Assembly: GCF_902148855.1 (NCBI RefSeq)
Contig: NC_043970.1
Location: 18,950,647 to 19,014,646, forward strand
Source: Sphaeramia orbicularis
Taxonomy: Eukaryota; Chordata; Actinopteri; Kurtiformes; Apogonidae
Length of the DNA: 64,000 nucleotides
Direction: 5' to 3'
Below the pieces are notes generated by a model. That model searched no databases and had not been told where the DNA came from. It saw only the letters and a program-made list of their open reading frames with translations. This document shows positions 49,701-57,644 of the stretch, piece after piece (the first letter of the stretch is position 1; the number at the start of each line of letters is the position of its first letter). Made by a program: the position numbers and the translations under genes.

Positions 49701-49920
49701 TCACCTGACCCCCTCACCTGTCCTGTTGGGTGAAGGCTGTTGTGCACCTCCATCAGTCAGACTCCTGAAAAAGAACACGTAAAGCCTTTGATTGGTGGAA
49801 AGTGTGGTAAAGGGTTTATGTTGTGTTTTTATTTCTGTGTGGGGCTCACCTGTCCGCAGTGGTGGAGGAGGTCAGGCTCATGAAACGAGAGCGAGGCTTT
49901 GGCACCGGAGGAGGCGACAT
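22723..49920 (-). CDS. arap: ARAP-family ArfGAP/RhoGAP protein with PH domains, 24 coding exons, 1060 aa
   Basis: Exons: 49850-49920, 49718-49764, 43305-43814, 42547-42645, 42135-42312, 41719-41823, 40247-40351, 39448-39508, 39135-39255, 38502-38766, 36492-36691, 34801-34886, 34248-34430, 33063-33131, 32144-32243, 31865-31921, 31666-31792, 31007-31106, 29305-29348, 29034-29197, 25629-25835, 23228-23324, 23010-23151, 22723-22767. All junctions are GT-AG and phases add up to 3183 nt without a stop. Domains: Pro-rich start (MSPPPVPKPRSR), repeat region to about residue 242, acidic patch near 270-285, PH about 358-448, PH about 449-550, ArfGAP 550-677, ankyrin-like 678-735, PH-like 755-870, RhoGAP 880-1046, acidic end. 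ArfGAP has CX2CX16CX2C and CAGHHRALG; RhoGAP has EGVYRRCG with the Arg finger. ARAPs inactivate Arf and Rho GTPases in response to phosphoinositides. Known ARAPs add SAM, RA and a last PH; none is seen here. Closest by eye to ARAP1. The exon 19 acceptor (29349/29351) was chosen by phase. Confidence 0.9.
24236..24786 (-). mobile_element. Tc1/mariner-type MITE, copy 1
   Basis: Terminal inverted repeats TACAGGGTGGGGAAGCAAAA and the inverse, with TA target ends. The minus strand keeps the first part of a transposase with helix-turn-helix (TPKEISKIVGVS). About 550 bp. Same family at 52922 and 57092. Lies in the intron between ARAP exons 21 and 22. Confidence 0.88.
26239..27890 (+). mobile_element. 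Long-TIR DNA transposon with transposase-like ORF pieces, split by a SINE
   Basis: Starts TAGGGCGTCTCAAAAATCAC and ends with its inverse. Inverted repeats extend about 160 bp (both contain the ATAATAGCCCCCCCAAAAAT and TTGACCCCCCC-type segments). An 8-bp duplication TGCTACAT flanks it (26231-26238 and 27891-27898). Internal plus-strand coding includes YLTECLVVLSLFDKEIP and FPTQKFLHG, then in another frame WLIFDLLGMDGAWL, and after the SINE, VINDAAERGVKDIQDY and SSSHRLELPEFL. The 8-bp duplication suggests hAT-like or a related superfamily; the protein lacks an hATC region I can see, so the superfamily is open. At least one frameshift is present. Confidence 0.8.
26769..27141 (+). mobile_element. 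tRNA-derived SINE, full length
   Basis: A-box region GTGGTGCAGTGGTTAGCACT and B-box GGTCCTGGGTTCTATTTCAA give the tRNA-like head. The body has GGAGTTTGCATGTTCT and CTGGGATAGGCTCCAGCGAC, and the tail is GAATGAATGAATG. An 8-bp duplication TGTCTCGG flanks it (26763-26770 and 27140-27147). It interrupts the transposon ORF at 26239-27890. Confidence 0.82.
28705..28815 (+). mobile_element. Decayed Rex3/RTE-like LINE fragment
   Basis: AGTGAGTTTCCTCCACAGGG followed by TTAGAGATAAGAGTAAGGA aligns with the ORF segment seen at 5518-5600. Heavily diverged. Confidence 0.5.
31305..31660. repeat. Degenerate (GTA)n repeat in ARAP intron
   Basis: Imperfect AGTAGTA/AGTATTA units over about 350 bp between ARAP exons 17 and 18. 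Long frames read through it are low-complexity artefacts. Confidence 0.75.
34248..36691 (-). other. ArfGAP domain exons of ARAP
   Basis: Three exons (36492-36691, 34801-34886, 34248-34430) encode the zinc-finger ArfGAP. They include VCGDCGSANPEWASVN and VICDSC (four Cys ligands), HHRALGSKVSKVRSLKMD with the catalytic-type Arg, then HGNRLANQVWAPFVP and KYSKGRYRR. All hallmark residues are present, so activity on Arf-GTP is expected. The intron between the first two holds a LINE 3' end, a LINE tail and poly-A. Confidence 0.9.
35280..36112 (+). mobile_element. Non-LTR retrotransposon 3' part (CR1/L2-like)
   Basis: A plus-strand frame (35296-35664, 122 aa) is the C-terminus of a LINE reverse transcriptase: LLKLKDIIELQTTQIIFKA, NNLLPGNIQKLF, SYNLRGRFNFK and SISVCGVKVWKRL. 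It is followed by a 3' UTR and a TCACTAAATCACTAAA tail. 5'-truncated; inserted in an ARAP intron opposite to the gene. Confidence 0.82.
36790..37140 (+). mobile_element. LINE 3' tail fragment
   Basis: Ends in GTGACAATATTCTATTCTTT then TTCTATTCTATTCTG, the usual tail of L2/Rex1-like LINEs. The upstream 300 bp are a plausible 3' UTR without coding. Confidence 0.45.
37728..38447. mobile_element. Foldback (long inverted repeat) element
   Basis: The left arm from CCACCCAACGAAAATCTCTG to about 37990 is matched inversely by 38180-38447, which ends CAGAGATTTTCGTTGGGTGG. The arms contain tandem GCACAAACGAAAATTTTAAC-like units and a CCAGCCCCCCACTTG segment. The centre is about 200 bp. No target duplication found. 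Located in the intron after ARAP exon 10. Confidence 0.78.
38775..39085. repeat. A-rich GAAGAAAACCAC-type tandem repeat
   Basis: Degenerate units of AAGAAAACCA and CAAGAAG in the intron between ARAP exons 9 and 10. Not coding. Confidence 0.6.
39830..40235. repeat. 9-bp minisatellite (GATGATAGT/GATAATAGT)n
   Basis: About 400 bp of alternating TGATGATAG and TGATAATAG units in the intron upstream of ARAP exon 8, ending 12 bp from the exon 7 donor side (exon 7 ends at 40247). Long frames across it on both strands are low complexity. Confidence 0.92.
40725..41330. mobile_element. Charlie-like non-autonomous hAT, 606 bp
   Basis: Begins CACAGGTGTCCAACCTACAG and ends GAGTTTGACACCCCTG. Flanks TCCTATAA (40717-40724) and TCCTACAA (41331-41338) match at 7 of 8 bases. 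Related to the element at 11.1 kb. Confidence 0.78.
43305..43814 (-). repeat. Coding exon 3 of ARAP: Pro/Ala-rich region with IPSLAG repeats
   Basis: Residues about 40-209. The motif (I/Y)P(S/T)LAG occurs four times (YPTLAG, then IPSLAG three times), each set in an alternating hydrophobic segment such as TDMIAASIPSLAG or TNKITANIPSLAG, separated by Pro/Ser/Ala linkers. Reading frame and both splice junctions (phase 1-1) fit the neighbours, so it is translated. I do not recognise this repeat from known ARAPs; the segments could be short amphipathic helices that contact membranes or partners (inference). Confidence 0.75.
44310..44590 (-). mobile_element. Probable LINE 3' end, minus orientation
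   Basis: GACTTTATTTGCCATTTACA then GATACATTGGAATTCTTGTG resemble the reverse of a LINE 3' terminus. Followed by an AAACATAAACAAAAC repeat. No coding remains. Confidence 0.4.
44606..44755. repeat. Hairpin-forming inverted repeat
   Basis: GGTAGTTCTTCTCAGTTCAA...GGTTTAGCTC is matched inversely by GAGCTAAACCAGTCCAGTTG...GAAGAACTACC, arms about 50 bp. The loop contains a smaller inner CAAAAGACTTCTTCAG segment. Probably a short MITE. Confidence 0.7.
45297..45395 (-). repeat. Dispersed repeat fragment
   Basis: CCTTTATTTAACCAGATGAA and CCCATTGAGATCAAGATCTC are recognisable as a widespread vertebrate repeat end in reverse, following a poly-T tract. Class not certain. Confidence 0.4.
45647..46196. 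mobile_element. piggyBac-like MITE, family A (copy 4)
   Basis: Ends TTAACTCATAAAGACCCA and TTTGGGTCTTTATGGCTTAA, near-perfect inverted repeats with TTAA. About 550 bp, non-coding. Confidence 0.8.
46810..47715. mobile_element. Possible TIR element, unclassified
   Basis: The left end TATTGAGGACTTGCAGCTGA with CGTCACTGGTCATG and the right end inverted TATTGAGGTTTTGCACATA with CGTCACATGATCACG are similar. The interior is GC-richer than its surroundings. The frame 47106-47462 on minus has no known domain. Confidence 0.45.
47715..48030 (-). repeat. (AAGT)n then dispersed repeat
   Basis: TAAGTAAGTAAGTAAGTAA leads into GCTTTATTTATATAGCACTT, then TTACAAAGTGCTTTACATAA and GGAAGGAAAAACTTCCCTTT, a common fish interspersed repeat read in reverse. 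A purine-rich GAGAGGGGGAGGGG run follows. Confidence 0.6.
48575..48985. repeat. CTCCGCCAAGG-family repeats (copies 2 and 3, opposed)
   Basis: ACCTCCGCCAAGGAGGTTAT at 48579 runs to AAAAGCACTCGTAGAGCGC; a second opposed unit follows, ending CTCTACGAGTGCTTCTAG at about 48985. Shared with 6961-7336 and 56433-56895. Each unit keeps the CAAAAAGTTATGGACGGATT-type core or part of it. Confidence 0.75.
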
Positions 49921-50272
49921 CTGATAGAAAAAAAATGTTTCTCAATCAGAATGTGATCAGATTAAAACACACAATGCAGCAAAACAAACTAACAAGCAAA
50001 CAATTATACCAGGGATTAACCAGACCAACCAAAATGTTTGTATATTGGATGTAAGCTTAATTAATTTTTACAGTCATTATTTATTCAAAATACTGAAATA
50101 AAACAAGTTGTAAATGCAGAATAGTGTTGTATAGAATACTATCAACTCCAAGAAAAACTATGTGATCTGATTTATATATAATCTGTATTTTTGGATTGAA
50201 TGGGATATTATGGGTTTTTTTTTTCTTATTATCAAAAACACTGATTGAAAAACAAAGGAATAAAAAAAAAAT

Positions 50273-50823
50273 CTAACCCATAAAGACCCAGTGCTACTTT
50301 TATGTTAACTCCCAAATATTTTTTTTTTCTCTATTTAACCTTTCTTAAGTGATTTATCATCATTTATCATCCTATTATCCTCTCCATTTTGTTTTTTTTT
50401 TCAGTAAAAATCAGGTATTTTCCTATATTTATTTTACTGATCATGTACTTTAATCATCATACAGAGATTACATTTGAGGGTTTTGATACCAAAAAGAGAG
50501 AAAACTCGAGAAAACGTGACTTTTCCAGTAAAATATATCATTAACTAAGCACAAAACAAGTGTCTCCATCCATTTTCACTGATTAAATTCCATGGGTTTT
50601 ACTGGTGAATTAATGTTGTAGAAGATGGCGGTGTTTCCACATTCACTACGGAGCCTCTGAACGTCCAAATGGGTCATACCTGATGACCATGAAAAGATGA
50701 TAAACTGTATTTTACACCAATTATTTACATGTATTGATAGAATTAGCAGATCAACAGGTATTAAACATTACAGATCAGCAGATGCTTTGGTCATTGGCGT
50801 GTATTTGGGACTTTATGGGTTAA
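50273..50823. mobile_element. piggyBac-like MITE, family A (copy 5)
   Basis: Starts CTAACCCATAAAGACCCAG and ends TTTGGGACTTTATGGGTTAA. Interior matches copies at 45.6 and 60.1 kb. Located just upstream of ARAP exon 1. Confidence 0.8.
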
Positions 50824-51970
50824 ACAGAGGACAATATCCCCTATTTTCTTCAAAACTCATAGTGATTTCTTCTGTTAATTTACCAGGTGTATTTGAATGC
50901 ACCATGAGCTCTCTGCTTGTGCCCGTACTCTTAGTGATGCATACTGAGGTAAATTGCAGAGTTTATGAGATGTTCTTAAATGCACCATACATTCTGGCAC
51001 AAACAGAATCAGAAAGCATTAGGAAATTCAGTGAAGAGGAATGATAGAATTTATAAATATATAAATATAACTGCAGAAATCAGCTTATTGGCAGCAAACA
51101 TTCATCACAAGCAACTTTTATTTATTTATTTTTTTAATATGTAATGTCCTGATTGGTGAAAAAAGCTACTGATAGATTTACAGCCTTTAGATTCTGCAGG
51201 TCAGATGCACACATTTATGGGAGTAAATATTCTAAATCATTTCCATCTTACTTGATTTTGGATTTATTCAATACAAAGTGAAATAATGTTATATATTAAT
51301 ATTCTGTTGCCAGAATTGACCCATGGACCACTGGTTGTTTAGTCCCCTGAACGGAAACAAACAAATAGACTAATCAAAGTAAAAAAAAAACAAAAACAAA
51401 TAAAGAAACCTAATTCAACAGACATTAGAACATTACATTAAACATTGAATAAAATATTTTTTCCCTTTTTTTTCTTCCTTTGTTGGAAAAAAATCAATAG
51501 TAGTCAGTGAAAAAAAACATCTCCTTATTCTACATAAACTATAGACACTAAAATACAAAACAAAAACACAAATGAATGATAAAATGTGACTGAACAGACG
51601 TGTAGAAACTGGTTGACCAGAATGAACTGGTCTATAAAACACAAACAACATTTAACATATGACCATTTCATTACACATTCATAGGGTTTATGTATATAAC
51701 AATAAATGTGTTAAAACTCTTTGCTTTACTTCAGATTCATTTGAGAAGAAACACTTTCAAGTTTCTCTGTTTAACATGAAGATAAAACAATGTGAACTTC
51801 TTCAGATATAACATAGTTCCCATATAAATGTCACCTTTAAACCAATCACTGTGGCCTGTTGGATCTAAATTAGTTCATTTTAGTTTTAATAAACACACAC
51901 CAGGTTTATGACTAATTACTGATACAATAACATTTAACCACAGATGAGTTTAACAGAGAGTCAGAAAGTC
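50824..51970. other. No gene recognised
   Basis: AT-rich sequence. If the ARAP 5' UTR exon at 51975 is real, this is part of its first intron. Confidence 0.35.
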
Positions 51971-51974
51971 TTAC

Positions 51975-52020
51975 CGTGTCTTCAAATCCAGACAATGAAA
52001 GAAACACCTGACATACCTGT
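51975..52020 (-). promoter_or_regulatory. Candidate 5' UTR exon of the ARAP-like gene
   Basis: The first coding exon begins directly after an acceptor (CTATCAG|ATG), so an upstream non-coding exon must exist. On the minus strand GAAGACACG|GTAAGA at 51975 is a strong donor. The upstream end of the exon is not determinable, and it is preceded by a CTGTCTGTTAC repeat. Confidence 0.3.
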
Positions 52021-52135
52021 ACACTAACCTGCCTGTCTGTTACCTGTCTCTGTCTCAGGTCTGGTTCAATCTCAGTCACCTGTCTGTCTGTTACCTGTCT
52101 GTCTGTTACCTGTCTCTGTTTGTCTTATGTTGGAT
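52010..52135. repeat. Imperfect (ACCTGTCTGTCTGTT)n tandem repeat
   Basis: Units of ACCTGTCTGTCTGTT and ACCTGTCTCTGT repeat across about 125 bp next to the candidate ARAP first exon. Confidence 0.75.
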
Positions 52136-52921
52136 CGTGCCTGACGTCCACAGGCTTTCCTGTCACGTGTCAAACATCTTTCTGCTGCTTCATTCACTCA
52201 TAAACTCTACACTGTTAAATCTGCTCTAACTCAGTTTCAGTGTTTGTGTTATTAATGAAAACTAATAAATCAACAAAACTACAGGAATTAAAATCTTTAC
52301 TTTTTTAAAAGTGGTTACTGACACAGTACTGTGGCACGAAATATCAGTTTGTCTATTACCAAAGAGCCAATCAGTGCCCTCGTAACATCAAGTCTATTGG
52401 TAACTTGCTACATCCTAAAAAGTACCAAGGCAATCAGATAGCATTAGGTTAACCACACAGTCAGTGGAGATTCAGCTCAAGCAGTAACTTTTCAGACTGC
52501 AATGCAGAAGACTTAGGTTCGACTCCTGGTAGAAGTAGTTTTCCTTGTCTTATTTTATACATGTATAATAATACAATAAATAAATGTACAAATTTATATA
52601 ACTTCCATGTGTTTGAAATGAAAATAGGCTGAACCAAAAGCCCATTCATTCTTTCCCCAAATTCAACTCATTACCAAAAAAGAACAAACAATATTAATTT
52701 ATATGAATACAACATGTATATATACATTACATGTGTACTAAATATAAACCAATATAAATGCAATATACAATCTGCTAGGCTTTATAGTTATATACAACCT
52801 TCCTTATAATTTATACTATATATGACTATCTCAATGATGTATTTAATACAATCCACAAACTGTATTATTTTATATAAATATAATACATAAAATGTATGAT
52901 ATATGCATGTATTCCACTACA

Positions 52922-53440
52922 TACAGGGTGGGGAAGCAAAATTTACAATGAACATTTAGTTGTTTTTTCTCAGCAGGCACTATGTCAATTGTTTTGAAAC
53001 CAAACATATACTGATGTCATAATCATACCTAACACTATTATCCATACCTTTTCAGAAACTTTTGCCCATATGAGTAATCAGGAAAGCAAACGTCAAAGAG
53101 TGTGTGATTTGCTGAATGCACTCGTCACACCAAAGGAGATTTCAAAAATAGTTGGAGTGTCCATAAAGACTGTTTATAATGGAAAGAAGAGAATGACTAT
53201 GAGCAAAACTATTACGAGAAAGTCTGGAAGATACTATTAAAGAAGAATGGGAGAAGTTGTCACCCGAATATTTGAGGAACACTTGCACAAGTTTCAGGAA
53301 GCGTGTGAAGGCAGTTATTGAGAAAGAAGGAGGACACATAGAATGAAAACATTTTCTATTATGTAAATTTTCTTGTGGCAAATAAATTCTCATGACTTTC
53401 ATTTGTCATTTGATTGTAAATTTTGCTTCCCCACCCTGTA
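52922..53440 (+). mobile_element. Tc1/mariner-type MITE, copy 2, with 56-aa HTH ORF
   Basis: Same TACAGGGTGGGGAAGCAAAA termini with TA ends, inverted relative to the other two copies. An ORF at 53070-53240 (plus) starts MSNQESKRQRVCDLLNALV and holds TPKEISKIVGVSIKTVY, a transposase-type helix-turn-helix, then stops. Later frames are broken. Confidence 0.88.
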
Positions 53441-54401
53441 TATTCTATCCCACCTTAATGTGCTGCGCCAATACTCACCGGTGTCATTAGAGTTAACATC
53501 TACCCTCTTTTAAACCACCTAAAAATAATGATTTGATTTTTATTGTGACTATTATCAAAATCAACTGATAAAAATGTTTTATGGTGGTTTCCATGTCCTT
53601 TATTAACTTCCTCTGCTTTTGTTTCCTTATCATTAAAAATTGTGTAGAATTACTGGTTTGGTATTTAATTTCAATAAAACAAACAATAGAAACTGAAGTA
53701 AAAGCTGATCTGCAGTCAGGACTTCATATTCAATTTCAGATGAAGGTGAAGTCAGCTGTTTTAACCACAGGTTTTTTACAGTGAAATCTCACTGGTTCAA
53801 CCTGTTGAAGGAATGTAGGTGTGTGTGTGTTGACTCATACGTGATTAAACCGCTCACTGAACTTTCACATGTCAATGCTGTACTTACACAGACGTCAAGT
53901 TCACATATAAACCTTTGTCATATAGAATTGTACTTTAAAACTTTAATAAATTCACAGATATTTAATTTTACTGCACAATAAAACTAACCATTACACATCA
54001 AACTAATGATGGGAAAATGATACAGAGGTACAGGTTTAAATAAGGAATGTTTATTCATCAAAATTACTTATGAATCAAATAAACATAACATTATTTTTTC
54101 ACCCAGCTGTCAAATGAGCTCTGTACAGTGACCAATCAAGAAGAAGTAGTTCAAGTTGAAGATTCAAGTTGTTCTTCATACTTTTAGCCACTAGATGCCA
54201 CTAAAGAGGAGTGTGTTAGAAAGCTTTGAGTAATGAACACTTCTCCATACAAGCTTCAATCTGTCATTTGGCCATCACTACATTAAACACTCAGTAAAAA
54301 AAACAAATACAGACTAGAGAAAGGCTCTGTATGTTCTGAATGAATGAAATGTATGTGTATATATAAGAGCTTTTTTTTTTTTTTTCCTTTTTTTCTTTTT
54401 T
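53441..54401. other. No gene recognised
   Basis: AT-rich intergenic sequence with a poly-T run at its right end. No domain or repeat terminus identified. Confidence 0.4.
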
Positions 54402-54892
54402 TTAACCTTAATGAATTTTTTTTTTTCCTGAGTGTTTTATTCCTCTTTAGGCATGAAAAAACAATGTGATTGAAATTTTTTTATGAACCTATTTTTCCAT
54501 GAAGTTACAGAATTGTCCACTCAGCTGGACACCATGCTTCAACTGACATACTGCATGAAAACTATGAATTTTTTTTAATGCTGCTTATCTGATGTTTTCT
54601 CACATTTTAATATTCTATAATACTAGTTATTACTCACTCAGACAATATGCAAAAAAACCCTAACTTTTTGTAAAAACAAAACAAAACAAAAACCTGTTAA
54701 TTAGTTTATTAACAGTTAGCAATTGATTTACACTCAAATATGTTACTGCAGATCAGGCTGATTAAGAACAGGAAAGTTACAGTAACTGTATGAATTGCAG
54801 TGCATGGAATGGTGCATAAGCGTCCACTGTGTTGAGAGAACAGCTTTGAATAGCTGTCCGCTGTAGCAACCACTATACATGAAAGGGATAAA
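54402..54892. mobile_element. piggyBac-like MITE, family B (copy 2)
   Basis: Right terminus CTATACATGAAAGGGATAA and interior TCCTGAGTGTTTTATTCCTC and GCTGGACACCATG match the copy at 12292-13101. Left end eroded (TTAACCTTAATGAA). Confidence 0.65.
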
Positions 54893-54915
54893 TTCTATAA
54901 AGATTTTATGTCTAG

Positions 54916-55913
54916 CAGCGACGATTTCTCATAGACTGCAAGGGAGGCCCGGCTTCCCTTAAAATTACGAAAATTAAATGGTTAAATATGTACTGTTGTG
55001 TTGACATTTTATTGACTACAAATGTGTTAGAACACGTTCATCTTAAAGATGAGTTTGTTCAAATCAGCTTTATCACAAATCAACGGACGCGATGTTGTTC
55101 ACTTCTCCTCCATTCCCGTGTCTGTATTTTCTCCTCCATCTCTGCTCAGTGCATTTGTCCGTAGACTGCGGGCGTTTCTGGGCTTCAATGGGACTGAGTG
55201 GAACAGTTTTTTTCATTGCCTCTAAACTGGACGGTAATTGGATAAATGCCACGATGTTGTCCCGCCCCCGGACGCCGGGCGTCTCTGGGGGTGAATGGAG
55301 CTGTGGGCGGAGCTCGGCCGGGCTGGACGCCAGAATCCCACGTGCTGATTGGAGGATCAGTCGAAAGGCTGAATCCCGTTTGATTGACAGTTGTGTTCAG
55401 ATCTCCTCCTTCACTGACACAGTTCAGTTTAATACCGTCACACATTCTGCTGTGAAAGAGAGAGAAACCACTACGAAATTACTCATTCATTTCTTGCACT
55501 GTAAATAAAACACACTCATTGTACTTTTTTTGTTTCAATTTAACATAATTTCACTGTTTTCTTGTTTCAGTTACATAATTTAATCATTTCTTGTTCGAGC
55601 TTAATATCGTTTTGTAGATAGTTAAATCAGTCATACTGTCGGCTAGGTCGCAGTGAAAGGAGCATCTGTAGTTTAAAAAGGCTGAAGTCTGACACCCACA
55701 ACACACTGGGCCAAAGCAATCTGAGCAGAGAGGACACTGGTCCAGTCCCTGGAAAAGATGCCTACTGTGTACGATAAGGTCACTGAGCATTTTCTTAAAA
55801 AGGAATGGAGGGACGAATGTATGTTTAAATAACTTGACTTTTTTTTTTTTTTTTTTTTTTGATGTAAGCCGACAATGAGCTTCCCCTGTCTGAAAGACAA
55901 GCAGCCGCCACTG
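54916..55913. mobile_element. Non-autonomous hAT element, 998 bp
   Basis: Begins CAGCGACGATTTC and ends GCAGCCGCCACTG (inverse CAGTGGCGGC, a known hAT terminus). Perfect 8-bp duplication ATGTCTAG (54908-54915 and 55914-55921). The middle is GC-rich with a frame at 55092-55508 that I judge non-coding. Abuts a LINE tail on the right. Confidence 0.85.
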
Positions 55914-55921
55914 ATGTCTAG

Positions 55922-56230
55922 ATAGATGAAACTTCATTGATCCAAAAATATGGAAATTCACTGGTCAAGACAGCAACCAGATAAAATGCAAGAAAATGTG
56001 CATGCATAAGGTAGTGCATAAACAAACAAACAAACAAACAAACAAACAAACAAATAAATAAAAATAATAGCAATACATAACAAAACTCTATAGGCTAAAA
56101 TACATACCTATATAAATATACATGTTTATATAAATAAGTTCACAAAACACTAAAAAGCAAATAAAAGTAGTCTGTGTTGCAACAGTATTTAACCCCATCA
56201 AAGAAAAGACAAGAAACATGCCATAAAGAG
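55922..56230 (-). mobile_element. LINE 3' end fragment, minus orientation
   Basis: GAAACTTCATTGATCCAAAA then GGAAATTCACTGG parallels the 3' end of the LINE at 19983. Followed by (AAAC)n at 56024-56055. Confidence 0.5.
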
Positions 56231-56432
56231 CCAGAAAAAAAATACAAAAAGGGGTCATTTTATTGTTTGTTTTTGTATTAATTCTTTATTACCGTCTCCT
56301 CATCTTTCCACATACAATTAGTACATTTGTTTGACTGATTTTATTCACATTTAACCTTTTTCACCCCAGCCAACATAAAACACTGAGATGTTTAGAGTAA
56401 AAATTCAGTCAAAACTGTGACAAAAAAGCAAC

Positions 56433-56895
56433 TAGAAAAGCACTCGGAGAGCGCAGACCTCCGCCAAGCGCAAAAATTCCCCACATAATCAGTGATACAA
56501 ATCCTACATTTATTTTTTAAAATAAAATCCGCCTTCTGGATCAGATCCGGATCAGCCTTTGAAATGTGATAGAGGACCCCATTGTCAATTCCTGAGTTAA
56601 ATTTCATGAGTTTTGGTCAATAATTAAGCAAGATATTGGGAAACGAAAATTTTGGCCCCATTTACCACAATGTTAACGAAAATTTCAAAGTGATCCAGAA
56701 TCCAGGATTTCTTCCGGATCACCCCCAAAAGTTAATAATTTCTTCCTTATCCCATTTCCAACAAACCCTGAAAATTTCATCCAAATCTGTCCATAACTTT
56801 TTGAGTTATGTTGCACACTAACGGACAGACAAACAAACAGACAAACAAACAAACAAACCCTGGCAAAAACATAACCTCCTTGGTGGAGGTAACTA
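56433..56895. repeat. CTCCGCCAAGG-family repeat, full-length copy
   Basis: Starts CTAGAAAAGCACTCGGAGAG and ends CCTTGGTGGAGGTAACTAG. Includes AATTTCATCCAAATCTGTCC then ATAACTTTTTGAGTTATG and the ACAAACAAACAGAC run. Extra internal sequence (TCAGTGATACAAATCC to TTCCGGATCACC) is absent from the copies at 7.0 and 48.6 kb. Confidence 0.75.
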
Positions 56896-57091
56896 GACGG
56901 AAATACAGTGATTCATCCATGAAATTCACCTCTTTGCAATTTTTTCTGATTCTGATAGTACTCATCTTCATCACTGAACATCTACAATACAGAAAATTAT
57001 GAAGCTGTCCTTGTGTTTTCATTATGAAGTCCCCATGTTTTCAGGTCCAGGTTTACTTCATGACAGTAGATGCAATTCCATTCAATGTAAA

Positions 57092-57644
57092 TACAGGGTG
57101 GGGAAGCAAAATTTACAATATTTTGAGGCAGGGATTGAAAGACAGTGTATGACCAATTAGTTTATTGAAAGTCATGAGAATTTATTTGCCACAAGAAAAT
57201 TTACATAATAGAAAATGTTTTTATTCTGTGTGTCCTCCTTCTTTCTCAATAACTGCCTTCACACGCTTCCTGAAACTTGTGCAAGTGTTCCTCAAATATT
57301 CAGGTGACAACTTCTCCCATTCTTCTTTAATAGTATCTTCCAGACTTTCTCGTAATAGTTTTGCTCATAGTCATTCTCTTCTTTCCATTATAAACAGTCT
57401 TTATGGACACTCCAACTATTTTTGAAATCTCCTTTGGTGTGACGAGTGCATTCAGCAAATCACACACTCTTTAACGTTTGCTTTCCTGATTACTCATATG
57501 GGCAAAAGTTTCTGAAAAGGTATGGATAATAGTGTTAGGTATGATTATAACATCAATATATGTTTGGTTTCAAAACAATTGACGTAGTGCCTGCGGAGAA
57601 AAAACAACTAAATGTTCATTGTAAATTTTGCTTCCCCACCTGTA
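57092..57644 (-). mobile_element. Tc1/mariner-type MITE, copy 3
   Basis: Same family and orientation as 24236-24786 and very similar over its whole length. The right terminus has lost two bases (CCCCACCTGTA). Confidence 0.87.

Noticed and set aside
55092-55508. 138-aa frame on plus
   Set aside because: Falls inside a non-autonomous hAT element; no domain and no splice context.
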